NCBI RefSeq assembly: GCF_008041935.1 | Contig: NZ_VKAC01000008.1 | Location: 1-64,000 of the forward strand | Source of the DNA: Quadrisphaera setariae | GTDB lineage: Bacteria; Actinomycetota; Actinomycetes; Actinomycetales; Quadrisphaeraceae | Reading direction: 5' to 3' | Length of the DNA stretch: 64,000 nt | Shown: positions 32,620-40,742 of the stretch, in pieces | Layout of the letters: each line of letters starts with the position of its first letter | Numbering within the stretch: the stretch's first letter is position 1 | Notes under the pieces: model-generated | The model's input: only the letters and a program-made list of their open reading frames with translations | The model's database searches: none | What the model was told of the DNA's origin: nothing | Program-made: the position numbers and the translations under genes

Positions 32620-33105
32620 GTGCACAGTCGCCACAGGCCCGCGTGGTCCCGCCAGGTGCTGAACACGACCGCTCTGGCGGTCACCGCAGCGACGGTGGTG
32701 GCGGGGTGCACCATCAGCAGCACGGTCGGCGGGCTCGTGACCATCTCCGGGCGCGACGTCGACGGCGAGGCGGTTCCCTTCGAGGGCGAGCTGCTGCTCG
32801 ACGACCAGAGCTGCGAGCTGGCGCGCCTCACGACACCGGCGGGCAGCACCACCGACCGGTGGGTGGTCTGGCCGACCGGCGCGGACCTCTACGTCGAGGA
32901 CAGCAGAGAGCCCGTCGAGGGGGCCGTCATCGACGGCGAGCGCTTCGTCAACGGCGACCGGATCAGGGGCACGGGGTACGTCGTCGGGCTGGAGGCGCTG
33001 CCCGGGGAGGGCCGGCGCAGCGGCGGCATGTACGCCGAGAGGGGCCGCTACTGCGACGCCCACCACCGCGGCGTGCTGGTCATCGTCGAGGTGGAACACG
33101 CCTGA
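32620..33105 (+). CDS. Putative lipoprotein
   Basis: A 161-residue exported protein. A basic start (VHSRHRPAWSR) and a hydrophobic stretch end in the lipobox VVAGC. The mature part is beta-rich and acidic with two further Cys (QSCELARL, RYCDAHH). No known domain is seen. The GTG at 32620 has GGAG five bases upstream; a GTG at 32590 gives ten more residues. Confidence 0.65.
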   Translation: MHSRHRPAWSRQVLNTTALAVTAATVVAGCTISSTVGGLVTISGRDVDGEAVPFEGELLLDDQSCELARLTTPAGSTTDRWVVWPTGADLYVEDSREPVEGAVIDGERFVNGDRIRGTGYVVGLEALPGEGRRSGGMYAERGRYCDAHHRGVLVIVEVEHA

Positions 33106-33196
33106 GAGCCGTCCCCCTCCCCTCCACCGGCGTGCGGCGCCGACCGCCGAGGCGGAGAGTGCCTCGCAGCTGATCACGAGGAGAGGAAGACCACGC

Positions 33197-33406
33197 GTGG
33201 ACGGTGCTGCGCCAGCTCCCCAGCCCTCCACGGGCTTGTGCGCGGCAGCTCTCGCCGTCGTCCCCATCGGGGTCACCGTCCCCGCCGCCTCAGACGAGGC
33301 TGACGGGATCCGCCTCCCCTCCATCCCCTTCCCCGTGGCAGCCCTCGTGGCGGTGGTGCACGCCACCGGGCTGGTCACGGCTGTCAGCGCGGTCTCCGCG
33401 GCGTGA
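33197..33406 (+). CDS. Small membrane protein
   Basis: A 69-residue protein with two hydrophobic segments (LCAAALAVVPIGVTVPAA and FPVAALVAVVHATGLVTAV). GAGGAGAGGAAG lies ~10 bases upstream of the GTG. Its stop overlaps the start of the broken NUDIX frame (GTGA). No family is recognised. Confidence 0.45.
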   Translation: MDGAAPAPQPSTGLCAAALAVVPIGVTVPAASDEADGIRLPSIPFPVAALVAVVHATGLVTAVSAVSAA

Positions 33407-33901
33407 CCGCCGACCACCGCGACGACGACCCGCGGCGCCGCTACCCGCTGCTGCACCGCTCGGAGCGGTGGGAGTGGGCGGCGACGACGATGACCTCCTC
33501 CACGCACCTCCCCGATGACGCGGTGGTGGTGAGCACCCACGTCGTCGGGTTCACCGGAGGGGACGTGCTGCTCTGCCGTGGCGAGGGGCCCGACGACAGG
33601 TTCCTCCCCGGCGGGACCCATGAGCGGGGCGAGACCGTCGAGGACTCCCTCGTCCGCGAGCTGCTCGAGGAGGGCGGCGGCGCCCGCGCCCTACCGACCT
33701 CATCTCCCCCAGCCCTTCGCGGCGTGGCTGTGGGGCTGGGGTGAGGTCGAGGTGGTGGCCCCGCCGTCCGTCCCCGACGACGGCGAGAGGGTCACCGAGG
33801 TGGCGACCTTCCCGCTCGCCGCAGCGCAGGAGCGGCTCGCAGCGACCGCGGCGTGGGGACCGGAGCTGCTGGCGCCGGCAGCCGACCTCCGCAGGCGCTG
33901 A
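33403..33901 (+). pseudogene. NUDIX hydrolase with a frameshift
   Basis: The first frame (33403-33744) contains a good NUDIX box, GGTHERGETVEDSLVRELLEEGG, but then loses homology. The C-terminal half (YRPHLPQPFAAWLWGWGEVEVV and on to PAADLRRR) continues in another frame to 33901. The shift is near 33680-33695, within a GGCGGCGGCGCCCGCGCC stretch. Either the gene is broken or the read has an indel in this GC-rich run. Confidence 0.75.
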
Positions 33902-34328
33902 GCCATCGGGTCCGCTGGACCGCTGGCCAGGCGCCACCGGCGACGAGGGCGTGCTGGTGCAGGTCGCGCCAGTCGTCGAGGTGCAGCGCCGTCGAGCGCC
34001 GTCGAGCACCGGGGACTGTCGGGGCGGAAGGTCTGGGCACACCAGTGGTAGACCGCCAGGTCCTCGTGGGCGCGGGCCACCTGCCCGGTGTCGGTCTCCT
34101 GCCAGGGGCGCAGCCCGAGATCATGCGCGGAGGTGACGGATGGTGCCCGGCAGCGTCCGGTCGGCCGCTCAGTGAGCGCGCAGTGAGCCGCGAGCGCGGC
34201 GGCAGCGCTCGTGCTGAGCGCCGCCGTCGTCGTCCTCCAGCACGACGACGACGGAGGTGCCCGTCCGACCGATGCCGCCTCGGTGCACATGATCCTCACC
34301 GCGGCGCACCACCGCCTCGTTCACGGGC
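33902..34328. other. Gene-poor decayed stretch
   Basis: No gene can be supported in these 427 bases. A minus-strand fragment (HDLGLRPWQETDTGQVARAH, then LHLDDWRDLHQHALVAGG in another frame) looks coding-like and is split near a tandem GCGCCGTCGAGC duplication at ~33980-34010. It is probably a dead gene. Confidence 0.35.
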
Positions 34329-34620
34329 GTGCGCGTCTCCGGCTCGTGGGCTTCCGAGGACGACACCGTCGAGCGCTGCGGGGCCGAGGTCGACGGTGAC
34401 CGGTCCCGGAGGGTCATCGCCGACGGCGCCACCTGCACCGTCACAGGGAAGCCGGCCCGGCGCCACCGGGTGGACATCAGCCCGGCTCGCACCGTGCAGC
34501 GGCAGCAGCGGCAGCGCGAGCGCGTGCTGGCCGGCCTCGATGACAGTGCGCCCGTGGAGGGCGCGGTCGAGGCCGCCCTCCACACCGCCGGTGCCGAGCG
34601 CTGCGCGAGGGTCCGAACGG
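34329..34620 (+). pseudogene. Coding-like fragment cut by the next promoter
   Basis: From the GTG at 34329 about 97 codons have very high third-position GC and read as a soluble, Cys-containing protein (VRVSGSWASEDDTVERCGAE, GATCTVTGKPARR). Near 34620 base composition drops abruptly into the promoter of the HNH gene. The frame runs to 34703, but the last part is not coding-like. I read it as a truncated gene of unknown family. Confidence 0.35.
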
Positions 34621-34673
34621 GTGAACTTCAGGTTGCGCGAATCACAGCCCTGTGCAGCGCCTTTGCACGCACG

Positions 34674-34701
34674 TTCGACTGTCGGTGGTGGCCCCTAGCG
34701 T
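34674..34701 (+). promoter_or_regulatory. Promoter of the DUF222-HNH gene, probably leaderless
   Basis: TTCGAC at 34674-34679 and TAGCGT at 34696-34701, spaced 16 bases, fit an actinobacterial sigma-70-type promoter. The ATG is seven bases past the -10, so transcription would start at or next to it. Confidence 0.55.
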
Positions 34702-34708
34702 GATCCGC

Positions 34709-36595
34709 ATGACCTGGACCAGCACCGAGATGCCCCACGAGGGCACCCCCGGCGCTGACGGTCTGGACGACGGTCTCGGCGGCGGGCAGAGGTGGCAGTC
34801 CGAGCCGCTCGCCCCGGGTGCGCTCGGCGCCGGTCCCGCACCGCACCACCCTGAGGACGACGACACCGAGCCGCGCCCCGACCTGCCTCCGCTTCCGCTG
34901 ACCGGTCCGCTCGCCGAGGCCCTCACCGCCGCTCGTGCCGCCGCGGACGCCACCGTCGAGGCCGCGCGCTACCTCGCGTCGGTCGGCCCCCACCAGCGCG
35001 TGCAGGCGCTGGCGCTGGCCGCCGAGGTCCGCCACGTCACCGACGCGGCGCTGCTGCTGCTCACCGCCAGCTTCACCCCCGAAGACCTCACCGTGGTCGG
35101 GGCCACCTCCCCCACCGACCTGCTCATCACCCACACCGGGGCCGAGGCCCGTCGCGCGAGTTCGGACGTGCGCCTGGCGAAGGCGCTCACCGCCCCCGTC
35201 GCGCCGCTGCCCGTCCCTGCCGGCGGCCCTGTACCAGACGGTGCCGACGGGCCGGCTGACGGGCCGGCCGGGGAGTCGACGTCTGGGTCAGCCTCCGTGC
35301 TCCTCGCCGGGGAGGGCCTGGGGCGGGTCGGCGAGCAGCACGCTCGCGGCCGCATCTCCACCGACATCGCCTCGCTGGCCCGCCGCGTCGTCGAGTCGCT
35401 GCCCCGGCGCATCCAGCGCGCGCACTCCGCCGAAGCCGACGAGGTGCTCGCGCGTACCCTGCCCGGCCTGACCCACCCGCAGGCCGCCATCGCGTGCGAG
35501 GTGCTGGCGCAGACGCTGGACCCCCAACGGGCCGACCGCGGCTTCGACCCCGACGACGTCGACAAGCGGTACCTGTCCCTGACGCTCCACGACGACGGCT
35601 CCCTCGACATCCGCGGCCACCTCGACGCGATCGTCGGCGCCGAGTTCAAGGCCGCCATCGACCACCTGTCCAAGCCCGACCCCACCGTGCGCGCTCCCCT
35701 GGCCGACCCCGCTCGTGCCAGCGCCCTCGACGACACCACCGGTGGCACGGCCGACGCTCCGCTCCCCGGGCTGGACGAAGGCACCACCGACGACGACGGC
35801 GGCGGACGGACCACCGCCCGCCGCGGCGAGCCCGCAGTCCCCGTCCGCGACGACCGGACAGCACCTCAACGCCGCGCCGACGCCCTCGCGCTCCTCGCCC
35901 GCCTCGGCCGCAGCGCCGACGAGACCCGCGGCGGTGAGCCTCCGCGGGTGATCGTCACTGCCACCGGTGACCAGCTCGTCGGCGTCCCAGGCTCAGGCCG
36001 GGCCACCAACGAGACCACCCGTCGTCCCCTGACCACCACGCAGCTCCAGCACCTGGCGTGCAGCGCGCTCATGCACACCGTGACCCTGTCCTGCCAGGGA
36101 CCCGACGCAGCGGTCCTGGCGCTCGGGCGTGCGGTGCGTCTCTTCAGCCCTGCCCAGCGCCGCGCGATGCTCGCCCGCGACGGCGGATGCGTCATCCCCG
36201 GCTGCACCGCCCCGCCGGGGTGGCTCGAGGCCCACCACGTCCACGCCTGGGCCGAGGGCGGTCCCACCGACGTCGACTTCGGGGTGCTGCTCTGCGGGCG
36301 CCACCACGTCCTGGTGACCCTCGGGGTGTGGGGCGTGCGCATGGTCGACGGGACCCCTCATGTCCGCCCTCCCGCCAGCGTCGACCCGCTGGGGCGGTGG
36401 TTGCTCAACCCCCGCCGGGCGGTCGCGCAGACCACGCGGCGCCGCGTGGAGCCGGGGGCACCTCCCGCTGGCGGGGGGTTGCTGCTGACCACCCCACCCC
36501 CAGCTCCACCACCACCGTCCGCTCCGGACGACGACGACCTCGCCGGCGACGACGTCCCCGACATCCCCGCAGCGCGCCGCGCCTGCGGGTGCTGA
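34709..36595 (+). CDS. DUF222/HNH endonuclease (13E12 family)
   Basis: A 628-residue protein. An N-terminal acidic linker precedes a DUF222 helical domain (~60-420), and a C-terminal HNH motif follows: RDGGCVIPGC, then LEAHHVHAWAEGGPTDVDFG and LLCGRHHVL. The Cys pairs and His residues of the beta-beta-alpha metal site are present. Copies of this family are numerous in actinobacterial genomes and often in variable regions; their targets are unknown. The Pro-rich tail contains a dispersed GC-rich repeat. Confidence 0.87.
   Translation: MTWTSTEMPHEGTPGADGLDDGLGGGQRWQSEPLAPGALGAGPAPHHPEDDDTEPRPDLPPLPLTGPLAEALTAARAAADATVEAARYLASVGPHQRVQALALAAEVRHVTDAALLLLTASFTPEDLTVVGATSPTDLLITHTGAEARRASSDVRLAKALTAPVAPLPVPAGGPVPDGADGPADGPAGESTSGSASVLLAGEGLGRVGEQHARGRISTDIASLARRVVESLPRRIQRAHSAEADEVLARTLPGLTHPQAAIACEVLAQTLDPQRADRGFDPDDVDKRYLSLTLHDDGSLDIRGHLDAIVGAEFKAAIDHLSKPDPTVRAPLADPARASALDDTTGGTADAPLPGLDEGTTDDDGGGRTTARRGEPAVPVRDDRTAPQRRADALALLARLGRSADETRGGEPPRVIVTATGDQLVGVPGSGRATNETTRRPLTTTQLQHLACSALMHTVTLSCQGPDAAVLALGRAVRLFSPAQRRAMLARDGGCVIPGCTAPPGWLEAHHVHAWAEGGPTDVDFGVLLCGRHHVLVTLGVWGVRMVDGTPHVRPPASVDPLGRWLLNPRRAVAQTTRRRVEPGAPPAGGGLLLTTPPPAPPPPSAPDDDDLAGDDVPDIPAARRACGC
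36454..36478 (+). repeat. Dispersed GC hairpin repeat, copy A
   Basis: GGGGGCACCTCCCGCTGGCG followed by further G is almost identical to 49600-49623 (one mismatch in 24 bases). The core CCCGC-NN-GCGGG can pair with itself. This copy is within the 3' end of the DUF222 gene and codes for APPAGGG. Confidence 0.5.
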
Positions 36596-36957
36596 TCCCT
36601 GGCTCGGAGCTGGTGTGCCCAGGGCCGGCACTCCCCGTGGTCGTCCCGCCGGGCTGCTGCCGCAGCCACGACGGTCTTCGCCGCGGGCCCCGCGCTGACG
36701 GGGTGCACCGGGGCCTCTCCGACGAGGGCACCGGTGGCGGGCTGGTGACGCCTGCGCGCGCCAGGGAGACGACGAAGAACTCGTGGCTGGCGAGCACCAG
36801 CGAGGTCATCGCGGCCAGCGACGGCATGAGCCACCGCGGCAGTCGCAGGTCCGGCAGCACCTCGGTGGTGGCCGTGGTCGCGAGTGTCGCCGGACCGGGC
36901 ACCGCGCGGAACGGCCTGGCGGGTGCACGTCCGTGGCCGCTCCCTTGGCCCGGTGCC
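36596..36957. other. Intergenic stretch with a possible minus-strand remnant
   Basis: These 362 bases hold no complete gene. On the minus strand ~36680-36880 reads LPDLRLPRWLMPSLAAMTSL and LASHEFFVVSLARAG with high third-position GC, including one membrane-helix-like segment. The frame has no end before the HNH gene, so it is at most a remnant. Confidence 0.3.
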
Positions 36958-37881
36958 ATGATCACCCGACCGGTGGTGGTGCGGCTGGGACGGTGGAAGG
37001 CGGTGTCGGCGGTGGAGCCCTTCCTGCCCGACCTCTCGGCGCTCTTCTGGCTGAAGCTCGTCGGCGGGGCGGCCCTCTGGGTGGTCCTCGAGCGGCTGCT
37101 GGCGTCCCGCGAGACCGGCACGTCCGACGGCGACCGGGCCTGGTCGGTGCAGTGCTGGATGCGCGTGGAGGCCGGCGAGCACCCGCCGCTGTCGCACCGG
37201 TGGCGCGTCGGGCGCGCCGTGGTGGGCCCCGGTTCCCTGCAGCTGTCGCCGGGCAGGGTCCTGCGCCCCGGGAGGGGGGCGCCCGTCGCCGTCGACTTCC
37301 AGGCGGTCGAACGCGACCGGGTCCAGCGCGCGGGGTGGCGCCACAGCCTCCGCTTCGAGGCGTCGACCCACCTCGTCCCGGTGCGCACCACCGCCGGCGC
37401 CCGGCTGCTGCTCGGCGTGCCCGCCGGCGACGTCGACGTGGTGCTCGACCTCCTCGAGGGACGTCCGCTGCCCGCCCCCGAGGAGCGCGAGGAGCCCTGG
37501 CCCTTCCCCAGCACGGTGGTCGTCACCGGACGTCCCGCCGCACGGGGCCATGCCTCCCCCGACGGTCCCGATGACGTGCCGGCGCAGCTCCACCGGTGCC
37601 TCGACGACGTCGAACGCCAGCTGGCGGCCGAGCGGATGTCCCTCGCTGACCTCGACGGCCTGCGGGTGCGCACCACCGACCCCCACGCGGTGGCGGCGAG
37701 CGTCCGCGAGGTGGCGCAGCGGCTGCGCGACACCGGGTCGGCGCCGTCGATCAGCGTGCTCGACGTCGAGCGCCTCGCCGCTCAAGGTCAGCTCGTCGAG
37801 GTGGACACGACGGCCACGGCCGTCGGCCTGCGCCCGAGCCCGAGCCCGAGCCCGAGCCCGGGGGCAGGAGAGCCGCGGTGA
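36958..37881 (+). CDS. Membrane-anchored DUF2550/PH-like protein fused to a RidA-like domain
   Basis: About 307 residues from the ATG at 36958. A single membrane helix (~28-50, FWLKLVGGAALWVVLERLLA) is followed by a beta-rich segment (~60-170) resembling DUF2550/PH-like proteins. From ~185 a RidA/YjgF-type region follows (TVVVTGRPAA, QLHRCLDDVERQLAAERMSL, VERLAAQGQLVEVDTTATAV) that aligns with the RidA at 39539 but lacks its first ~30 residues. The end is an SPSPSPSP hexamer-repeat tail. Its stop overlaps the P2 start (GTGA). No ribosome site decides the start. Confidence 0.6.
   Translation: MITRPVVVRLGRWKAVSAVEPFLPDLSALFWLKLVGGAALWVVLERLLASRETGTSDGDRAWSVQCWMRVEAGEHPPLSHRWRVGRAVVGPGSLQLSPGRVLRPGRGAPVAVDFQAVERDRVQRAGWRHSLRFEASTHLVPVRTTAGARLLLGVPAGDVDVVLDLLEGRPLPAPEEREEPWPFPSTVVVTGRPAARGHASPDGPDDVPAQLHRCLDDVERQLAAERMSLADLDGLRVRTTDPHAVAASVREVAQRLRDTGSAPSISVLDVERLAAQGQLVEVDTTATAVGLRPSPSPSPSPGAGEPR
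37830..37861 (+). repeat. CGAGCC hexanucleotide tandem repeat
   Basis: Four to five in-frame copies of CGAGCC code for Ser-Pro repeats at the end of the RidA-like fusion protein. Hexamer changes would keep the frame and the overlap with P2. Confidence 0.7.
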
Positions 37882-38429
37882 CTGGACCTGCCCGGCCCTC
37901 CCCGCCCGGTGGCACGTGGCGCCAGCGCAGGGCGCGGGCCCGCGAGGAGGCGCGGACGGCGTGGTGGGCCCGGATCGTCGCCGCCGTGTCACGGGCCGCG
38001 CAGGCGGCGGGTGGCCTGTCCGCGGTGGAGGACGCGAGCGGGGACGAGCCGAAGCTGGTGCTCCGCCTGGCGCACCCCGAGGACGACGCCGAGGAGCGGT
38101 GGGCCAGCACGTCGAACCGGGGGGCGGGGATCCTCGCCCTGGAGTTGTCCGGTGGCTTCACCGAGCTCGAGTTCGAGGTCGACGACGACGAGCTCGCCGA
38201 GGTGGCCGACCGCTTCGTCGCCCTCGCCGCCGCGCACCTGCACGGGCGGTCCCGCGAGGGCGAGGAGCCGCGCCGCGACGGCAGCCCGCGGCGGTTCCTG
38301 GAGGTGGTCCTCGACGGTGAGGTCCACCGGGTGCAGGAAGAGCCCGAGCCCCTGTTCGGCTCCTGTGCCGAGGCCCTGCTGGGCCTTCCCCTCCTGCTCG
38401 TCAGGCGTCTCTTGGGGCGGCGCCGCTGA
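37878..38429 (+). CDS. Unrecognised protein family P, copy 2
   Basis: A 183-residue homologue of P1. It matches along the whole length: WRQRRARAREEAR, RAAQAAGGLSAVEDASGDE, LALELSGGFTELEFEVDDDE, ALAAAHLHGRSREGEE, RRFLEVVLDGEVHRVQEE, PLFGSCAEALLGLPLLLVRR and a basic tail GRRR. P2 is closer to P3 than to P1 in the FGSC/ALLGLP region. Its GTG overlaps the stop of the membrane/RidA fusion gene, so the two are translationally coupled. It overlaps the convergent WYL gene by 29 bases. Confidence 0.75.
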   Translation: MTGPARPSPPGGTWRQRRARAREEARTAWWARIVAAVSRAAQAAGGLSAVEDASGDEPKLVLRLAHPEDDAEERWASTSNRGAGILALELSGGFTELEFEVDDDELAEVADRFVALAAAHLHGRSREGEEPRRDGSPRRFLEVVLDGEVHRVQEEPEPLFGSCAEALLGLPLLLVRRLLGRRR

Positions 38430-39438
38430 CCGAGTGGTGGGCCGAGTGGTGGGCGGCGAGGGCCAGGGCCCGGTCGCGCAGGTCGGCGCGCAGCCGCGCA
38501 GGGTCGACCACCTCCACGTCCAGGCCGAGCATCCACAGTGCCCAGCGAGCGTGGCGGTCGTCCTGGAAGGTGACGTCGAGGAGCCGCCAGCCCGCCCGGC
38601 CGGCTCCGGCGACGGCACCTGCGTCCAGCGGCTCGTCGCCCAGCACGGAGACCGCGGTCGCCAGCAGCTCGGCCCTCCGTGCAGGCTCCACCGCCAGCCG
38701 GACGCGCACCTGCTGCTCCCCCGCGCGGAACCGCGCGCTGCGCTCGCGCCACAGGGCGGCGAGGTCGACGTCGTCGTCCCGGTCCGCCTCCTCGGGCAGC
38801 ACGTCGGCGCGGGTGACCCGTGAGAGCCGGTACGTGCGGTCCCGGCCGGACCGGGTGGCGAGCAGGTAGTGCCGGCCGCGGGAGGTAACCAGGCCGACCG
38901 GGTCGACGGTGCGGGTGGCCCCTTGCCCACCAGCGCCGTCCGCGCCGGTGTGCTCGATCCGCAGCCGTCGCCCCGCGACCACCGCCTCCCGCACCGCCGC
39001 GACCACCGCCGGCAGCACCTCGTCAGCGGCCTGGCGCCTGGCGAGCAGGTCGGCGTCGGGCTCCACGAGGAGGCGACGGGCGGCGCTGCGGGCTCGCGCG
39101 ACCCCGGCCGCGGGGACGGCGTCGAGCACCTTGCGGACCGCCGCACCCACGTCGGCGCCCAGGCCCAGGGCGTGGCCGGGGCGCGAGGTGGTCGCGAGCA
39201 GCGCGGTGGCCTCGTCGTCGGTGAGGCCCGTCAGCTCGGTGCGGAAGCCCGGCAGGAGCGCGAAGCCGCCGTGACGCCCGCGCTCGGCGTACACCGGCAC
39301 GCCGGCGGTCGAGAGCGCCTCCACGTCGCGCATCACCGTGCGGACGGAGACCTCCAGCTCGGTGGCCAGCTCGGGCGCGGTCATCCGTCCGCGCTGCCGC
39401 AGCAGCAGCACGAGGGAGACCAGACGGTCGGCGCGCAC
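38401..39438 (-). CDS. WYL-domain HTH transcriptional regulator (YafY-like)
   Basis: A 345-residue regulator with an N-terminal HTH_11 (RADRLVSLVLLLRQRGRMTA, LEVSVRTVMRDVEALSTAGV) and a central WYL domain (LRIEHTGADG, TVDPVGLVTSRGRHYLLA). A C-terminal WCX region follows. WYL proteins sense ligands or nucleic acids. The GTG at 39438 lies beside a 33-bp dyad shared with the divergent RidA gene, the expected target. Confidence 0.88.
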   Translation of the reverse strand: MRADRLVSLVLLLRQRGRMTAPELATELEVSVRTVMRDVEALSTAGVPVYAERGRHGGFALLPGFRTELTGLTDDEATALLATTSRPGHALGLGADVGAAVRKVLDAVPAAGVARARSAARRLLVEPDADLLARRQAADEVLPAVVAAVREAVVAGRRLRIEHTGADGAGGQGATRTVDPVGLVTSRGRHYLLATRSGRDRTYRLSRVTRADVLPEEADRDDDVDLAALWRERSARFRAGEQQVRVRLAVEPARRAELLATAVSVLGDEPLDAGAVAGAGRAGWRLLDVTFQDDRHARWALWMLGLDVEVVDPARLRADLRDRALALAAHHSAHHSVSGAAPRDA

Positions 39439-39450
39439 CCGCAGATCGTG

Positions 39451-39483
39451 GCGGATACCTGACAGGAGGTGACAGGTATCCGC
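39451..39483. promoter_or_regulatory. Operator dyad between WYL regulator and ridA
   Basis: Perfect 11-bp arms GCGGATACCTG (39451-39461) and CAGGTATCCGC (39473-39483) around an 11-base spacer that carries a second GACAGG. The centre lies 29 bases from the WYL start and 72 bases from the ridA start. It is the strongest operator-like dyad in the window. Confidence 0.75.
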
Positions 39484-39538
39484 ACCAGAGTCCTCCACGC
39501 GGCGCAGGGCCGCACAGGTGGACAGGAGCTGGTGCAGC

Positions 39539-39934
39539 GTGGAGCGGATCGCGGTCAACCCGGTGTCGTGGTCGACGGAGCTGGGGTTCAACCAGGGGGA
39601 GCTCGTCGTGGGAGCGCACCGCACGCTCTACGTGTCGGGGCAGACGGCCACCGACTCCACCGGGGCTCCCCAGCACGTCGACGACGTCGCCGCGCAGCTG
39701 GCGCTGTGCCTGGACAACGTCGAGGCGGTCCTCGCCGGAGCGGGGATGACGCTGGCGGACCTGGTCCGCCTCAGCGTGCACACGACCGACGTCGACGCGC
39801 TCCTCCCCCACTACGGGGTGCTGGCTGGCCGGCTCGGGGCCGCTGGAGCTGCACCGACGACGACGATGCTCGGCGTCGTGCGGCTCGCGCTGCCGGGTCA
39901 GGTGGTCGAGCTGGAGGCGACCGCCGTCGCCTGA
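39539..39934 (+). CDS. ridA: RidA-family (YjgF/YER057c) protein
   Basis: A 131-residue trimeric deaminase-fold protein. Family hallmarks are WSTELGFNQGELV, TLYVSGQTATD, QLALCLDNVEAVLAGAGMTL and the end VRLALPGQVVELEATAVA, where the Arg in VRLA is the substrate-binding residue. Family members hydrolyse reactive 2-aminoacrylate-type enamines. The GTG at 39539 matches the family's usual start. It diverges from the WYL gene and ends inside a ~100-bp repeat shared with 40756-40855. Confidence 0.85.
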   Translation: MERIAVNPVSWSTELGFNQGELVVGAHRTLYVSGQTATDSTGAPQHVDDVAAQLALCLDNVEAVLAGAGMTLADLVRLSVHTTDVDALLPHYGVLAGRLGAAGAAPTTTMLGVVRLALPGQVVELEATAVA

Positions 39935-40010
39935 CGGCCGCTGGGGCGGTGCGCCAGGAGCACGCCTGCGAAGCCCACGGCCAGCAGCAGGGACGCGACC
40001 ACCGGCCCAG
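39911..40010. repeat. ~100-bp direct repeat, left copy
   Basis: This stretch and 40756-40855 align without gaps at about 83-84% identity by hand count. The left copy covers the end of ridA and, on the minus strand, a remnant of the final membrane helix of the gene at 40743 (VVASLLLAVGFAGVLLAH). The two copies bracket a hairpin and the broken P3 gene. Confidence 0.75.
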
Positions 40011-40019
40011 CGCACCTCG

Positions 40020-40075
40020 ACCGTGGACGCTGTGTTCCGGTGTGGACTCTCACACCGGAACACAGCGTCCACGGT
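40020..40075. terminator. Perfect 25-bp hairpin
   Basis: Arms 40020-40044 and 40051-40075 pair over 25 bases without a mismatch, with the 6-base loop GACTCT. It lies 86 bases past the ridA stop and 98 bases before P3. It can end ridA transcription, though a 25-bp perfect stem is unusually long and could be part of a mobile cassette. Confidence 0.7.
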
Positions 40076-40172
40076 TCTTCCGCTGCAGCCCGCCGTGCGT
40101 GCTGGCTGCAGATGACGCACGGCCCGTCTGGCATGATCACGCGCCGCTGAGCTCGACCGACAGGACAGCGCC

Positions 40173-40724
40173 ATGAACGGTTCCTCCCGCCCCGGCGCAC
40201 CGGATGGCATCCGGCACGAGCGCCGGGCGCGTGCGCGGGAGGCCTCGCGGAGGGCCCACGCGGACCAGGTGGTGGCCGCGGTCACACGGGCCGGGCTGAC
40301 AGTGGTGGTCTGACCGTCCACGCCGAGCCGGGGTGCCGCGACGCGACGGTGCTGCTGCGCCTGAGCGACCCGGCGGACGACGACGCCGCGGTGCGGTGGG
40401 CCCGCATCTCGAACTGGGGCGGGGGTGCTTGCCCTGGACCTCTCCGGCGGCTTCACCCTCCTGGAGTTCGAGGTCGACGACGAGACCCTGCGCGAGACGG
40501 CCCGAACGTTCGCCGCGCTGGCCGCTGAGCACCTGCACGGCCGGTCCGGCGAGGTCGAGGAGCTGCGCCACGACGGCAGCCAGCGGCGACACCTGGAGAT
40601 CACCGTCGACGGCGAGCTGCACCACGTCGCCGGGCCGGCGGAGCCGCTGTTCGGCTCGTGCGAGGAGGCGGTGCTGGGGCTCCCCCGCATCCTGCTCACC
40701 CGCCTCCTGCTGCGGAGGCGCTGG
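40173..40724 (+). pseudogene. Broken third copy of family P
   Basis: Homology to P1 and P2 is continuous but spread over three frames. Frame one (MNGSSRPGAP to RAGLTVVV) stops at a TGA at 40311; the next segment (GGLTVHAEPG, RWARISNWG) and the last (GVLALDLSGGFTLLEFEVDD to LLTRLLLRRR) follow after shifts near 40300 and 40420. The position of the normal stop is TGG (40722-40724), one base from TGA. Three lesions make sequencing error a poor explanation for all of them. Confidence 0.8.
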
Positions 40725-40742
40725 TACGGCACCGACCTCGCG

